A stretch of DNA of 64,000 nucleotides, taken from contig JBMNQX010000003.1 of assembly GCA_050944355.1 (NCBI GenBank), positions 124,001 through 188,000 of the forward strand, given 5' to 3'. The position numbers and the translations under genes were made by a program. The notes under the pieces were generated by a model. That model saw only the letters and a program-made list of their open reading frames with translations. It did not search any database and had not been told where the DNA came from. This document shows, in pieces, positions 26,031 through 34,084 of the stretch (the first letter of the stretch is position 1; each line of letters begins with the position of its first letter). The stretch is from UBA4285 sp050944355 (GTDB lineage Bacteria > Bacillota > Clostridia > Lachnospirales > Lachnospiraceae).

Positions 26031-26267
26031 ATGGCAGATGTAACTACGCAATTTATTGAAGAGCTGACAAAGTTATTCCACGTGCCGGAAGGGAAAATTA
26101 CGCTGGATACGCAGTTCGGAAAAGATCTCTACACAACTTCTCTTCATTATTACGGCATGATGGCGACGATCTCAAAACTGACGGGTGTCAGGGTGACCTA
26201 TCCGCAGGTTCACGCTTGCAAGACCGTCGGAGATGTTGTCAATTTGATGAACAGCCTGAAAAAGTGA
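26031..26267 (+). CDS. Stand-alone acyl carrier protein, divergent
   Basis: The start at 26031 is chosen because the preceding GAGGAAAAAACC serves as ribosome site. The 78-residue protein has the four-helix ACP pattern with FGKDLYTTSLHYYGMM, where the usual DSL is TSL. Ser37 would carry phosphopantetheine added by AcpS (19926). The following LTGVRVTYPQVHACKTVGDV matches the ACP third and fourth helices. It is not the housekeeping AcpP, which has DSLD, and is probably dedicated to this cluster. Confidence 0.8.
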   Translation: MADVTTQFIEELTKLFHVPEGKITLDTQFGKDLYTTSLHYYGMMATISKLTGVRVTYPQVHACKTVGDVVNLMNSLKK

Positions 26268-26327
26268 TTCAGGCAGATAAGAACATTAAGGAAAATGTCT
26301 TTAGGTTTCAGGAGAAAGGAGGAAAAT

Positions 26328-27218
26328 ATGAATCCTGAATTTATTGACAACCCTGGTTTTAGGTATCACAGAGACACAGATTTCAAGGCTCCGGTCGCTG
26401 CCGATGAGTCTATTGTCAAGCCGAGAAAATGGGACGACTACAAGGACCGCCATAAGCCGACATTTCAGCTTTCCCGCACGGACGACGGCGTCGTGACAGC
26501 CAAGTGGTGGACGTGCGGTGAGGACAACTATTACGGCACAGGCATGCACAGAGGCTGGGGACAGCTTCTCCAGGATCTCAATCAGGATCCCGACAATGAG
26601 CTGCTTATCATCGGCCCTTATGGCGACAACTATCTGTCGAGGATTATGCCGAAGATGATCGATGAGCGCCCCAACATGCCGTGGTGGAGTTACGAGCACA
26701 TGTATTATGACGGCACGACCTATATGGAAGAGCTGGTCAATCTCCGCATCCTGACGATCGGCGTGATTGTCGGAACTGCTTTCCACTCTGAGCTTGCGCT
26801 CATGTGCGACATCACACTGATGGCGGAAGACGCGGTTATTTGTGATCCGCACTTCTAGGTTCACGGCATCGCCGGCGACGGCGTACAGATCTGCCTGCAG
26901 ACCGTTCTCGGCATTAAGCGTGCCAATTACGAGATGATCACAGGAAAGCCCATCTCGGCACAGAAAGCGTATGAGCTGGGCATGGTGAGCGAGGTTGTTC
27001 CGAAGGACAAGATCTGGGACCGCGCCATGGAAATCGCTGAGACATATTACATGACAAAGGACCGCATTACCCGCCGTCTGATGAGCGAAATCTGCAAGGA
27101 CCCGTGGAGAGAACCGATCGCGAAGTATCTGCGCCCGAATTTCGGCCGTGAGATGTGGACATTCTTTACCGATGCCTCCCTGGATCATGAACATGCTCTG
27201 GGCAGACGCAAGGAATGA
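26328..27218 (+). pseudogene. Crotonase-fold (enoyl-CoA hydratase/oxocamphor hydrolase-like) gene with one in-frame TAG
   Basis: GAAAGGAGG precedes ATG 26328. The frame is intact to TGA 27216 apart from TAG at 26856-26858 (codon 177 of 297). The reading frame does not shift across it. The protein before the stop has the crotonase ELALMCDITLMAEDA strand. After it come HGIAGDGVQ and ITGKPISAQKAYELGMVSEVV, both normal for the family. The GxxGDGV block and overall style resemble the 6-oxocamphor hydrolase branch that cleaves beta-diketones. Either a nonsense mutation, a sequencing error, or TAG read as an amino acid explains it. All other cluster genes look intact. Confidence 0.78.
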
Positions 27219-27266
27219 AATTTCAGGGTGTCATCAAAACGGAAGAAAACAGGAAAGTGTCAGAGT

Positions 27267-27554
27267 ATGATTGATGGAAAATATGATGTCAAGCTTGTGG
27301 TGATGGGACAGTTCCAGTCCGGAGCCATTACTTTGAAGCAGGAAGCGGACGGTTCTCTGTCCGGAAAACTTGAGGCGATGGGACAGGCAATGGACTTCAC
27401 CGGCGGCAAGACAGACGGAAAAAATTTTTCAATTAACGTGAGCGTGCGCGGAACGCCGCTTGACATCACCGGCACAGTGGATGACAACGGCATACTGGAG
27501 GGCAAAGCCCAAAAAGGCATTATGAATGTAGCCCTCCGCGGCAAACGCGAATAA
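27267..27554 (+). CDS. Small beta-rich protein of unknown function
   Basis: The start is set at MIDGKYDVKL (27267); a longer frame from 27228 is lysine-rich and less likely. The 95-residue protein is made of short strands ending in glycine turns (DGSLSGKLEAMGQAMDFTGG, VDDNGILEGKAQ), suggesting one small beta barrel. Similar proteins occur beside redox and acyl enzymes in anaerobes, as far as I recall. No activity is known. It may bind a lipid or acyl intermediate, which is only a guess. Confidence 0.65.
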   Translation: MIDGKYDVKLVVMGQFQSGAITLKQEADGSLSGKLEAMGQAMDFTGGKTDGKNFSINVSVRGTPLDITGTVDDNGILEGKAQKGIMNVALRGKRE

Positions 27555-27569
27555 CGAGAGTTTCAGGGT

Positions 27570-27598
27570 GCCTCCGGACAAAACAAAGGTCCGGAGGC
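27570..27598 (+). other. Strong intercistronic hairpin before fabD
   Basis: GCCTCCGGAC (27570-27579) pairs perfectly with GTCCGGAGGC (27589-27598), loop AAAACAAAG, with no T tract after it. It lies 24 nt before the fabD ATG and probably tunes mRNA stability or translation within the operon. Confidence 0.6.
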
Positions 27599-27622
27599 AT
27601 CATTTGACAGTGAGGTTTTACG

Positions 27623-28543
27623 ATGGGAAAAACGGCCTATCTTTTTACGGGACAGGGCTCACAGTACGTCGGCATGGGCAAAGATCTCTGCGAAGCTTCA
27701 AAAGAAGCATCCGCGGTTTTTGCGCGCGCGGACGCGGCGCTGGGAATCCCGTTTTCCGATTTGATTTTTAACGGTGAGGAAGAAGAACTGAAGAAAACCC
27801 TCAACGCTCAGCCGGCTCTGCTGACGATGAGTCTTGCGGCTCTGGCGGCGGCAAGGGAACTGAAAGGCGATTCGCTTGGCCGTGCCTCGTATGTGGCCGG
27901 CCACAGTCTCGGCGAGTACACCGCACTCGCGGCAGCCGGATCCCTGACATTGGAAGACGCCGTGAGGCTCTCGAGACGGCGCGGCGAGCTGATGCAGAAA
28001 GCCGGCGAGGATCATCCCGGCGGCATGCTGGCCGTCATCGCTCTTGAACGCGGAAAAGTGGAGAAAATCGCCGCAGACTGCGGCGTGAGCGTCGCCAATT
28101 ACAACTGCCCGGGACAGATTATTCTGAGCGGCGACCTGAATAAACTTGAAAAGGCGGGCGACGCCGCGGCGGAGGCCGGCGCGAAGTTTGCCATTCCGCT
28201 CGAAGTGAGCGGGGCATTCCACTCGCCGTTCATGGCGGACGCGCAGGAGGGGCTGAACGCGGAACTCGAAAAGACCGCGATCAAGGCACCGTCGATCCCG
28301 GTGGTCGCCAACACAACCGGAAAAGTTCTTGAAGCTTCGCCCACGGCGATCCGACGCGAGCTCGAAAACCAGCTGTGCCACAGCGTGTACTGGGAAGACT
28401 CGCTGCGCACCATGGCGGACGCCGGCGTCGATACGTTTATCGAGTTCGGGCCGACAAATGTCCTCACCAAACTGGTTCAGAGAACCATTCCGGACGCCAG
28501 GACGATTTTTATCGGAACAGCGGAAGATATCCGGAATCTTTGA
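27623..28543 (+). CDS. fabD: Malonyl-CoA:ACP transacylase
   Basis: Loads malonyl groups from CoA onto ACP. The 306 residues include FTGQGSQYVGMG (8-19), nucleophile Ser95 in GHSLGEYT, His200 in GAFHSPFM and Arg120, which binds the malonyl carboxylate. The arginine suggests a dicarboxylic acyl group and not a simple acyl. It lies downstream of the ACP and directly upstream of a carboxyltransferase that could make its substrate. It may be cluster-specific or the cell's only FabD. Confidence 0.92.
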   Translation: MGKTAYLFTGQGSQYVGMGKDLCEASKEASAVFARADAALGIPFSDLIFNGEEEELKKTLNAQPALLTMSLAALAAARELKGDSLGRASYVAGHSLGEYTALAAAGSLTLEDAVRLSRRRGELMQKAGEDHPGGMLAVIALERGKVEKIAADCGVSVANYNCPGQIILSGDLNKLEKAGDAAAEAGAKFAIPLEVSGAFHSPFMADAQEGLNAELEKTAIKAPSIPVVANTTGKVLEASPTAIRRELENQLCHSVYWEDSLRTMADAGVDTFIEFGPTNVLTKLVQRTIPDARTIFIGTAEDIRNL

Positions 28544-28561
28544 CTAAAGGGGCAGAATGCT

Positions 28562-30106
28562 ATGAAAAATGCCCAGGAAGAATTAACAGAAAGAAAAAAG
28601 ACGCTGAGAGCCGGCAGTGGAAAAGCGGTTGAAAAACAGCATGCCCGCGGCAAAATGACGGCCCGCGAGAGACTGGATGTTCTCTTTGACAAGGGGACAT
28701 TTGTCGAGGAAGGGCTTTTTGTGCGGCACCGCTGTGTCAACTTCGGCATGGAGAAAAAGGAACTGCCCGCCGACGGCGTCGTCACGGGACACGGCCTGAT
28801 CGGCGGACGGCTTGTCTATGCGTACGCGCAGGACTTCACGGTCTCGGGCGGCTCGCTCGGCGAGATGCACGCGAAGAAAATCGCGCGGGTTCAGGAAGAG
28901 GCCCTGCGCATGCGCGCTCCGATCATCGGGATCAACGATTCCGGCGGCGCCCGCATTCAGGAAGGCGTCGACGCCCTCGCCGGCTACGGTCAGATCTTTC
29001 TCAACAATACGCGGGCGTCGGGAGTCATACCGCAGATTTCCGTCATCATGGGACCCTGCGCGGGCGGCGCCGTGTATTCTCCGGCAATCACGGATTTCGT
29101 GTTCATGGTCAGGGGCGAGAGTCAGATGTTCATCACCGGCCCGAAGGTCGTGCAGGAAGTGACCGGCGAAAAGACGAATGCCGAGGATCTTGGGGGAGCC
29201 GACGTGCATGAGTCGGTCAGCGGATGCTCACACTTTACGTGTGACAATGAAAAGGAATGTTTCGCGAAGATCCGGAAACTGCTGTCGTATCTCCCGCAGA
29301 GCTGCGAGGCGTCCGTGCCGTTTGTCAGCATTGAACAGGAGAAAAATCACCGCCGCGATTACAACATGGATTATGCCGTCCCGGATGAGCCGGGCAAAGG
29401 CTATGACATGCACACGATCGTCGAACATCTCTCAGACGATCTGGAATTTTTTGAAATTCAGAAGGAATACGCGAAAAATGTGCTCATCGGATTTATCCGG
29501 CTGAACGGAAAAAGCGTCGGCGTGATCGCTTCGCAGCCGATGGTCTATGCCGGATGCCTGGATATAGATGCCTCGGATAAGGCAGCGCGGTTTGTGCGTT
29601 TCTGCGATGCCTTTGACATACCACTTCTCACCCTGGTCGACGTGCCCGGCTACATGCCGGGCACCCGGCAGGAACACGGTGGGATCATCCGCCACGGGGC
29701 GAAGCTGTTGTACGCGTACAGCGAAGCCACGGTTCCGAAGGTGACGGTCATCGTGCGGAAAGCGTACGGCGGCGCCTATATCGGGATGTGCTCCCGCCAT
29801 CTGGGGGCCGACGCGGTCTACGCGTGGCCGGGCGCTGAGATTGCTGTCATGGGGGCCGAAGGGGCTGCGGACATCATTTTTGCGAAGGAGATCCGAAGTT
29901 CTGAGAACCCTGAGGAAGTGCGCCAGGCGCGGATCCGGGATTATCAGAAACTTTTCATGAGCCCGGACATCGCGGCCGCGCGCGGATTTGTCGACGACAT
30001 CATCACACCTTCCGAGACCCGGGAACGCTTAAAGGAGACGTTCCGGTCCCTTGAGAGCAAGCACGGGGAAACGGTCGCAAAGCGCCACGGCAACATCCCG
30101 CTGTAA
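28562..30106 (+). CDS. Acyl-CoA carboxylase carboxyltransferase (PccB/MmdA type)
   Basis: This 514-residue protein joins both crotonase-fold halves of a biotin-dependent carboxyltransferase. Visible blocks are KMTARERLDVLFDKGTF (52-53 after RGK), the first oxyanion GGARIQEG, GPCAGGAVYSPA, and the second GGAYIGMCSRH with ADAVYAWPGAEIAVMGAEGA. The enzyme moves carboxyl between carboxybiotin and acetyl-, propionyl- or similar acyl-CoA. No biotin carboxylase, carrier or sodium-pump subunit is in the window, so partners must be elsewhere. It follows fabD by 18 nt, which suggests malonyl- or methylmalonyl-CoA supply to the cluster. Confidence 0.9.
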   Translation: MKNAQEELTERKKTLRAGSGKAVEKQHARGKMTARERLDVLFDKGTFVEEGLFVRHRCVNFGMEKKELPADGVVTGHGLIGGRLVYAYAQDFTVSGGSLGEMHAKKIARVQEEALRMRAPIIGINDSGGARIQEGVDALAGYGQIFLNNTRASGVIPQISVIMGPCAGGAVYSPAITDFVFMVRGESQMFITGPKVVQEVTGEKTNAEDLGGADVHESVSGCSHFTCDNEKECFAKIRKLLSYLPQSCEASVPFVSIEQEKNHRRDYNMDYAVPDEPGKGYDMHTIVEHLSDDLEFFEIQKEYAKNVLIGFIRLNGKSVGVIASQPMVYAGCLDIDASDKAARFVRFCDAFDIPLLTLVDVPGYMPGTRQEHGGIIRHGAKLLYAYSEATVPKVTVIVRKAYGGAYIGMCSRHLGADAVYAWPGAEIAVMGAEGAADIIFAKEIRSSENPEEVRQARIRDYQKLFMSPDIAAARGFVDDIITPSETRERLKETFRSLESKHGETVAKRHGNIPL

Positions 30107-30167
30107 GGCTCAGGAACACAAATGACAGTTTAAACTGAAAAATCAAATATTGCCTGCCCGCTGAAAA

Positions 30168-30233
30168 ATTCTGCCCGGGGCCTGAGGAAAGTTCTGTTGC
30201 TTTCAAGAACGGCCTGCCGGGCGGAATTTTTTT
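30168..30233 (+). terminator. Intrinsic terminator of the acyl cluster
   Basis: ATTCTGCCCGG (30168-30178) pairs with CCGGGCGGAAT (30217-30227, one G-T) with a further GCC/GGC, and a long T tract at 30226-30233. Confidence 0.88.
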
Positions 30234-30317
30234 ATTGCCGCACTGGCATAGTTTCCGGCATCAATCACGCAAAGCATGTTATGCGAAAGAAAATATGGAA
30301 TAATAGCGGCGGTGAAG

Positions 30318-30346
30318 TTTACACGTTCTGCCGCACGTGGTATAAG
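30318..30346 (+). promoter_or_regulatory. Promoter of the PHP-GPH-ChbG unit
   Basis: TTTACA (30318-30323) and TATAAG (30341-30346) are separated by exactly 17 nt. The spacer includes CACGTTCTGCCGCACGTG, an imperfect dyad that may be an operator. Confidence 0.6.
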
Positions 30347-30374
30347 GAAGATAGCAAAGGGGTGTGATTGATTT

Positions 30375-31667
30375 ATGTCGGACATGAACGGAAGAAGTGC
30401 CGGCAGCGGCCGGGACGTGATTACATTTGTCAGGCATATTTTTAAGGAGCAGGAAGGTTCATATTTTACGGTTCCTTTTGAGGTGCCGGAAGGTGTGACG
30501 CGGCTTGACGTGGAATATCACTATCCGGGGCATGTGAAAGGCGCCGCGGGTGACCGGCGGCCGGTCAACACGATTGATCTCGGGCTCGAGGATGAGACGG
30601 GGAAAATGCTCGGCTGGTCCGGCAGTGCGAAGGATCACGTATACGTCGGGCCGGAGGATTCTGAGAAGGGATACCTCATGGAAGCCGTGAACGCGGGCAC
30701 CTGGAAGCTGATTCTCGGTGCGTATCATGTGGCGGAGGGCGGCGTGGACGTAACGGTGACGGTGCGCTTCGGGCGGCGGAGACTGCGTCTGCTGTTCGGC
30801 GATCTGCACGTGCATTCGACCTGTTCGGACGGGGCGTATGACTGGTATGATCTCGCGAGAATGGCCAGGAGCATGGGACTTGATTTCATTGCGTTTGCCG
30901 ATCACAACAACTGGTCGGAAAACCTGTGTCAGCCGCGGATTCCGGGGATGACGGTGATTCCGGCCGTGGAGTGGACGCATTATCTCGGACACATGAATCT
31001 TTTCGGCGCCGTGAATCCGTTTGAGAATTCATTCGTCGTGAACACCCCGGAGGAGAAGAAGCGGCTGCTTGAAGCCGCGAGGAAAAAGGGCGCGGTTGTG
31101 AGCGTCAATCATCCGGACTGTCCGATCTGCCCGTACAAGTGGGACGACACGGACTATGACATGATGGAGATCTGGAACGGCCCGATGACGCCGCGCAACT
31201 GGAAGGCAATCGCGCGCTGGACGGCGCTGCTGACTGAAGGAAGGAGAATTCCGGCGGTCGGCGGGAGCGATTTTCACAGGAGCGGAACGCCGGTGCTTCT
31301 CGGGCATCCGGTGACCGGCGTGTTTGCGTCGGGAACCTCACCGGAAGATATTCTGCGCGCGATTCGAAAGGGACGGGCGTTCGTGACGGAAAGCGTGCGC
31401 GGGCCGAGACTTATGCTGCGCTCCAGAAAAGTGTTCATGGGCGGTGTCTCGTCTGTGGACAGGCTGACGGTGTACGCGGATAATCTCGGGGGCTGCGACC
31501 TGACGCTGGTGAGCGATCAGGGCGAACAGAGACTGCTGGGGCCGGGACATCTTTCGTTCTGTCAGACGATCCGGCCGGGCCGTGTGAAGTTTGCTTATGT
31601 GAAGGCCGTGCTTCCCGGCATGCCGCAGATTGTGAGAGCCGTTTCCAATCCGATATATTTCAGATAA
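30375..31667 (+). CDS. CehA/McbA-family PHP-domain metallohydrolase
   Basis: The first ~135 residues form a beta-sandwich-like domain (FEVPEGVTRLDVEY, GTWKLILGAYH). The PHP domain starts at FGDLHVHSTCSDG with His145 and His147, then DH at 176-177, Glu199, His246 in VNHPDCP and the SDFH pair Asp299/His301. These are the metal ligands of PHP phosphoesterases. The family includes carbaryl hydrolase CehA, but most members probably cleave phosphodiesters. It is intact, unlike its relative at 38601. A sugar symporter and deacetylase follow it. Confidence 0.85.
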   Translation: MSDMNGRSAGSGRDVITFVRHIFKEQEGSYFTVPFEVPEGVTRLDVEYHYPGHVKGAAGDRRPVNTIDLGLEDETGKMLGWSGSAKDHVYVGPEDSEKGYLMEAVNAGTWKLILGAYHVAEGGVDVTVTVRFGRRRLRLLFGDLHVHSTCSDGAYDWYDLARMARSMGLDFIAFADHNNWSENLCQPRIPGMTVIPAVEWTHYLGHMNLFGAVNPFENSFVVNTPEEKKRLLEAARKKGAVVSVNHPDCPICPYKWDDTDYDMMEIWNGPMTPRNWKAIARWTALLTEGRRIPAVGGSDFHRSGTPVLLGHPVTGVFASGTSPEDILRAIRKGRAFVTESVRGPRLMLRSRKVFMGGVSSVDRLTVYADNLGGCDLTLVSDQGEQRLLGPGHLSFCQTIRPGRVKFAYVKAVLPGMPQIVRAVSNPIYFR

Positions 31668-31730
31668 AACTGTTACAGGACACAAGTCCGGAGGTCAGGA
31701 ATGTAACCGACTGAAAAAGGGGGAGGTTGT

Positions 31731-33092
31731 ATGAGCGAAAATCAGGATGAGCCGGAACGCCGGCCGGAACAGACGGCAGAGGGCGCCGGCTCCGTGAAAC
31801 CGACGAAGCCGTTCCGATACGGCATCGGAATGTTCGGAACTTCGATTCCGATCAACATGTTCAAGTCTTTTGCGGCGATCTACTATGTGGATCAACTCGG
31901 CCTGAGCATGAAAAATTATTCGTTTGTTCTTTTTATCTACACGTTTCTGGATGTGATCGACAACCCGGTGTATGGTTTCCTGTCGGACCGAACGCGGACG
32001 CGCTGGGGCAGACGCCGGCCGTGGCTGGTGATCGGAACGCCACTGCTGATACTCTCATTTGTCATGTTTTTCAATGTGCCGGAGATTGTGTCGTCCGATC
32101 CGGGACGGCTGTTCATCTACATGCTTCTTCTGTATCTGATGACCGGCACGCTCGACTCGCTGATCAACGCGAACTACGGCGCGCTGTTTCCGGAGTTGTT
32201 CCGCTCGGACAAAGACCGGGCGAAGACAAACGCGATTCGGCAGGCCTGCCAGCTGGTGGCGATGGTCATCAGCATCGCGCTGACCCCGATGATCACGTCG
32301 GCGATCGGGTATCGCCTGACATCGCTGATCTACGGCGTGATTGCGCTGGCCGTGATCCTTTACTGCGCGTTCGGGTGCCACGAGGACATGTCGTATGAAG
32401 TCTCGGCCAAGCCGAATTTCTGGAAGAGCCTGGTCGATCTGGTGCGCAACGGGCGGTTCTGGATTTACGGAATCACGGGCGCGTTTTACTCGGCGGCGTC
32501 CGCGCTTCTGCTGCAGGCGGTTTCGTTTTACGTCAAGTATTCGCTGAGCCTTGAGAGCGGCCAGACGACCATTCTTCTCGCCAGCGTTTTCGCGGTGGCG
32601 CTCATCAGTATTCTGATCTGGACATTGATTTCCCGCAAAGTGGACGTCATGAGGATATGGCGTCTGGGATTCCTGATCATGGGACTTTCGTTTGTTCCGC
32701 TATTCTTCACACAGACGCTGCTGCAGGCCCTGCCATTTGTCGCGGCTGTCGGCTTCGGCATGGCGGCGTGCCTGATCACGATGGACTGTATCGGGGCAAA
32801 GATCATAGACGATGATTACCAGAAGCATCACATCAAGCGCGAAGGCATGATGACCAGTCTGGTCGGAATGCTGAACCGCCTGAACGGACTGTACAGTTCG
32901 CTGGCTTTCTTCGTGGTTTCCGAGAGCTTCGGATTTGTCAACGGCGACAACCCCGGCCCGTCTCCGGACATCGCTTCGCGCGTGCTGATGTGCGTGTTCC
33001 CGTTCGCCGCGATGATGATCGCTTACATAATGTCCCATTTTCTTCACTTCCGGGAGGCGGACAATGCGGTATCTGATACTGAACGCGGATGA
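31731..33092 (+). CDS. Glycoside-pentoside-hexuronide:cation symporter (GPH/MFS)
   Basis: About 12 membrane helices over 453 residues. The family pattern DNPVYGFLSDRTRTRWGRRRPWL after helix 2 contains the aspartates that bind cation and sugar in MelB-type carriers. It should bring a glycoside into the cytosol. GGGGGAGG is 6 nt before the ATG. Its end overlaps the ChbG-like gene by 29 nt, linking uptake with deacetylation. Confidence 0.9.
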   Translation: MSENQDEPERRPEQTAEGAGSVKPTKPFRYGIGMFGTSIPINMFKSFAAIYYVDQLGLSMKNYSFVLFIYTFLDVIDNPVYGFLSDRTRTRWGRRRPWLVIGTPLLILSFVMFFNVPEIVSSDPGRLFIYMLLLYLMTGTLDSLINANYGALFPELFRSDKDRAKTNAIRQACQLVAMVISIALTPMITSAIGYRLTSLIYGVIALAVILYCAFGCHEDMSYEVSAKPNFWKSLVDLVRNGRFWIYGITGAFYSAASALLLQAVSFYVKYSLSLESGQTTILLASVFAVALISILIWTLISRKVDVMRIWRLGFLIMGLSFVPLFFTQTLLQALPFVAAVGFGMAACLITMDCIGAKIIDDDYQKHHIKREGMMTSLVGMLNRLNGLYSSLAFFVVSESFGFVNGDNPGPSPDIASRVLMCVFPFAAMMIAYIMSHFLHFREADNAVSDTERG

Positions 33093-33918
33093 CTGCGGAT
33101 ACTGTCCGGAAGAAACCCGCGCCGTCTCGGATCTCATGACAAATGGCCTGATCACCTCGACGACGCTTCTCACGGTCGCGGAAGATTCGGAAAACGCGGC
33201 GAAGATGCTCGCTTCGGGCGGCTTTACGTCCGGGATTCACCTCGCCGTCACGTGCGATGACGAGGAGCACCGCTGGAAGCCGTTTTCCCCGGCGCTTTCT
33301 CTGTCCGATGAAAAGGGCCTGTTTGTGAGCGGGGACAAACGCATCACGCATGCGCGCCGCAGCGATGTGAGAGAAGAACTCGAGGCGCAGTACCGATGGA
33401 TGACGGCGCGCGGATGTTTCCCGGATCACGCGGATGCCCACAGCATGACGCTCTACGGACTGAACGGCCGGCGCTTTTTTCTGGATGTATTTGATTTCTG
33501 CGAAGAACATCAGCTGCCGTTCCGCTTTCCACGGGGGCTGCATTTTGCGGAACAGCAGCTGGGGAAAAGTATTCCGGCACCGCTGCGGCTTTTCGTAAAC
33601 TATGTGCGCCGCGAGGCACAAAAGCGGCATCTGCTCATGCCGGACGATCTTTCGTCAAACCCGTGGAATGTGGAGCGCATCGGCAGCCTCGACAATCTGC
33701 GCAGCTATTACCTGAATGAGCTGGAAACGATGGGCGAGGGCGTGACCGAGATGTTTCTGCATCCGTCGTACGACGCACCGGGGCGCGGGCCCCAGTGGCA
33801 GAAGCGGGTGTGGGAGCGGCAGATTCTGGAGAGCGGATGTCTTATCGAGAGGGCGAAACAGCTTGATATTCAGTTGATCAGCTGGAGTGATTTCAGACAG
33901 ATGAAACGCGGCGGATGA
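33064..33918 (+). CDS. ChbG/YdjC-family carbohydrate deacetylase
   Basis: The N-terminal LILNADDCGY motif (4-13) holds the metal-binding Asp pair, and GIHLAVTCD and HADAHSM supply the histidines. The known family member ChbG removes one acetyl group from chitobiose and similar sugars. The 284-residue length is usual. It starts within the symporter gene, so both are translated together. A chitooligosaccharide- or GlcNAc-containing substrate is possible. Confidence 0.85.
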   Translation: MRYLILNADDCGYCPEETRAVSDLMTNGLITSTTLLTVAEDSENAAKMLASGGFTSGIHLAVTCDDEEHRWKPFSPALSLSDEKGLFVSGDKRITHARRSDVREELEAQYRWMTARGCFPDHADAHSMTLYGLNGRRFFLDVFDFCEEHQLPFRFPRGLHFAEQQLGKSIPAPLRLFVNYVRREAQKRHLLMPDDLSSNPWNVERIGSLDNLRSYYLNELETMGEGVTEMFLHPSYDAPGRGPQWQKRVWERQILESGCLIERAKQLDIQLISWSDFRQMKRGG

Positions 33919-33952
33919 CACAGAGCATGGCTGTGCAGCCGCCGCATTTTTT
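33908..33952 (+). terminator. Intrinsic terminator overlapping the ChbG-like stop codon
   Basis: GCGGCGG (33908-33914) pairs with CCGCCGC (33939-33945), with an inner CACAG/CTGTG stem, followed by ATTTTTT. Confidence 0.88.
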
Positions 33953-33999
33953 ATAAATTCTGCGTAATGATTTTGTAAAATATGTTATATTCGCAAATC

Positions 34000-34028
34000 T
34001 TGACATAATATATAATAATACATATTAT
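34000..34028 (+). promoter_or_regulatory. Autoregulated promoter with overlapping operator of the GntR/LacI-type regulator
   Basis: TTGACA (34000-34005), 17 nt, TATTAT (34023-34028). An inverted repeat ATAATATATA/TACATATTAT (34005-34014 and 34019-34028, one mismatch) fills the space between and including the boxes, so a bound regulator would exclude polymerase. Confidence 0.7.
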
Positions 34029-34084
34029 ATAGTCATAAACGTCGTGAAATACAGATCCTGCGAAGTGCATAAGGGGAGATTAAA

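Noticed and set aside
27267..27554. Naming the small beta protein as a lipocalin
   Set aside because: The strand pattern is only suggestive; there is no lipocalin signature.
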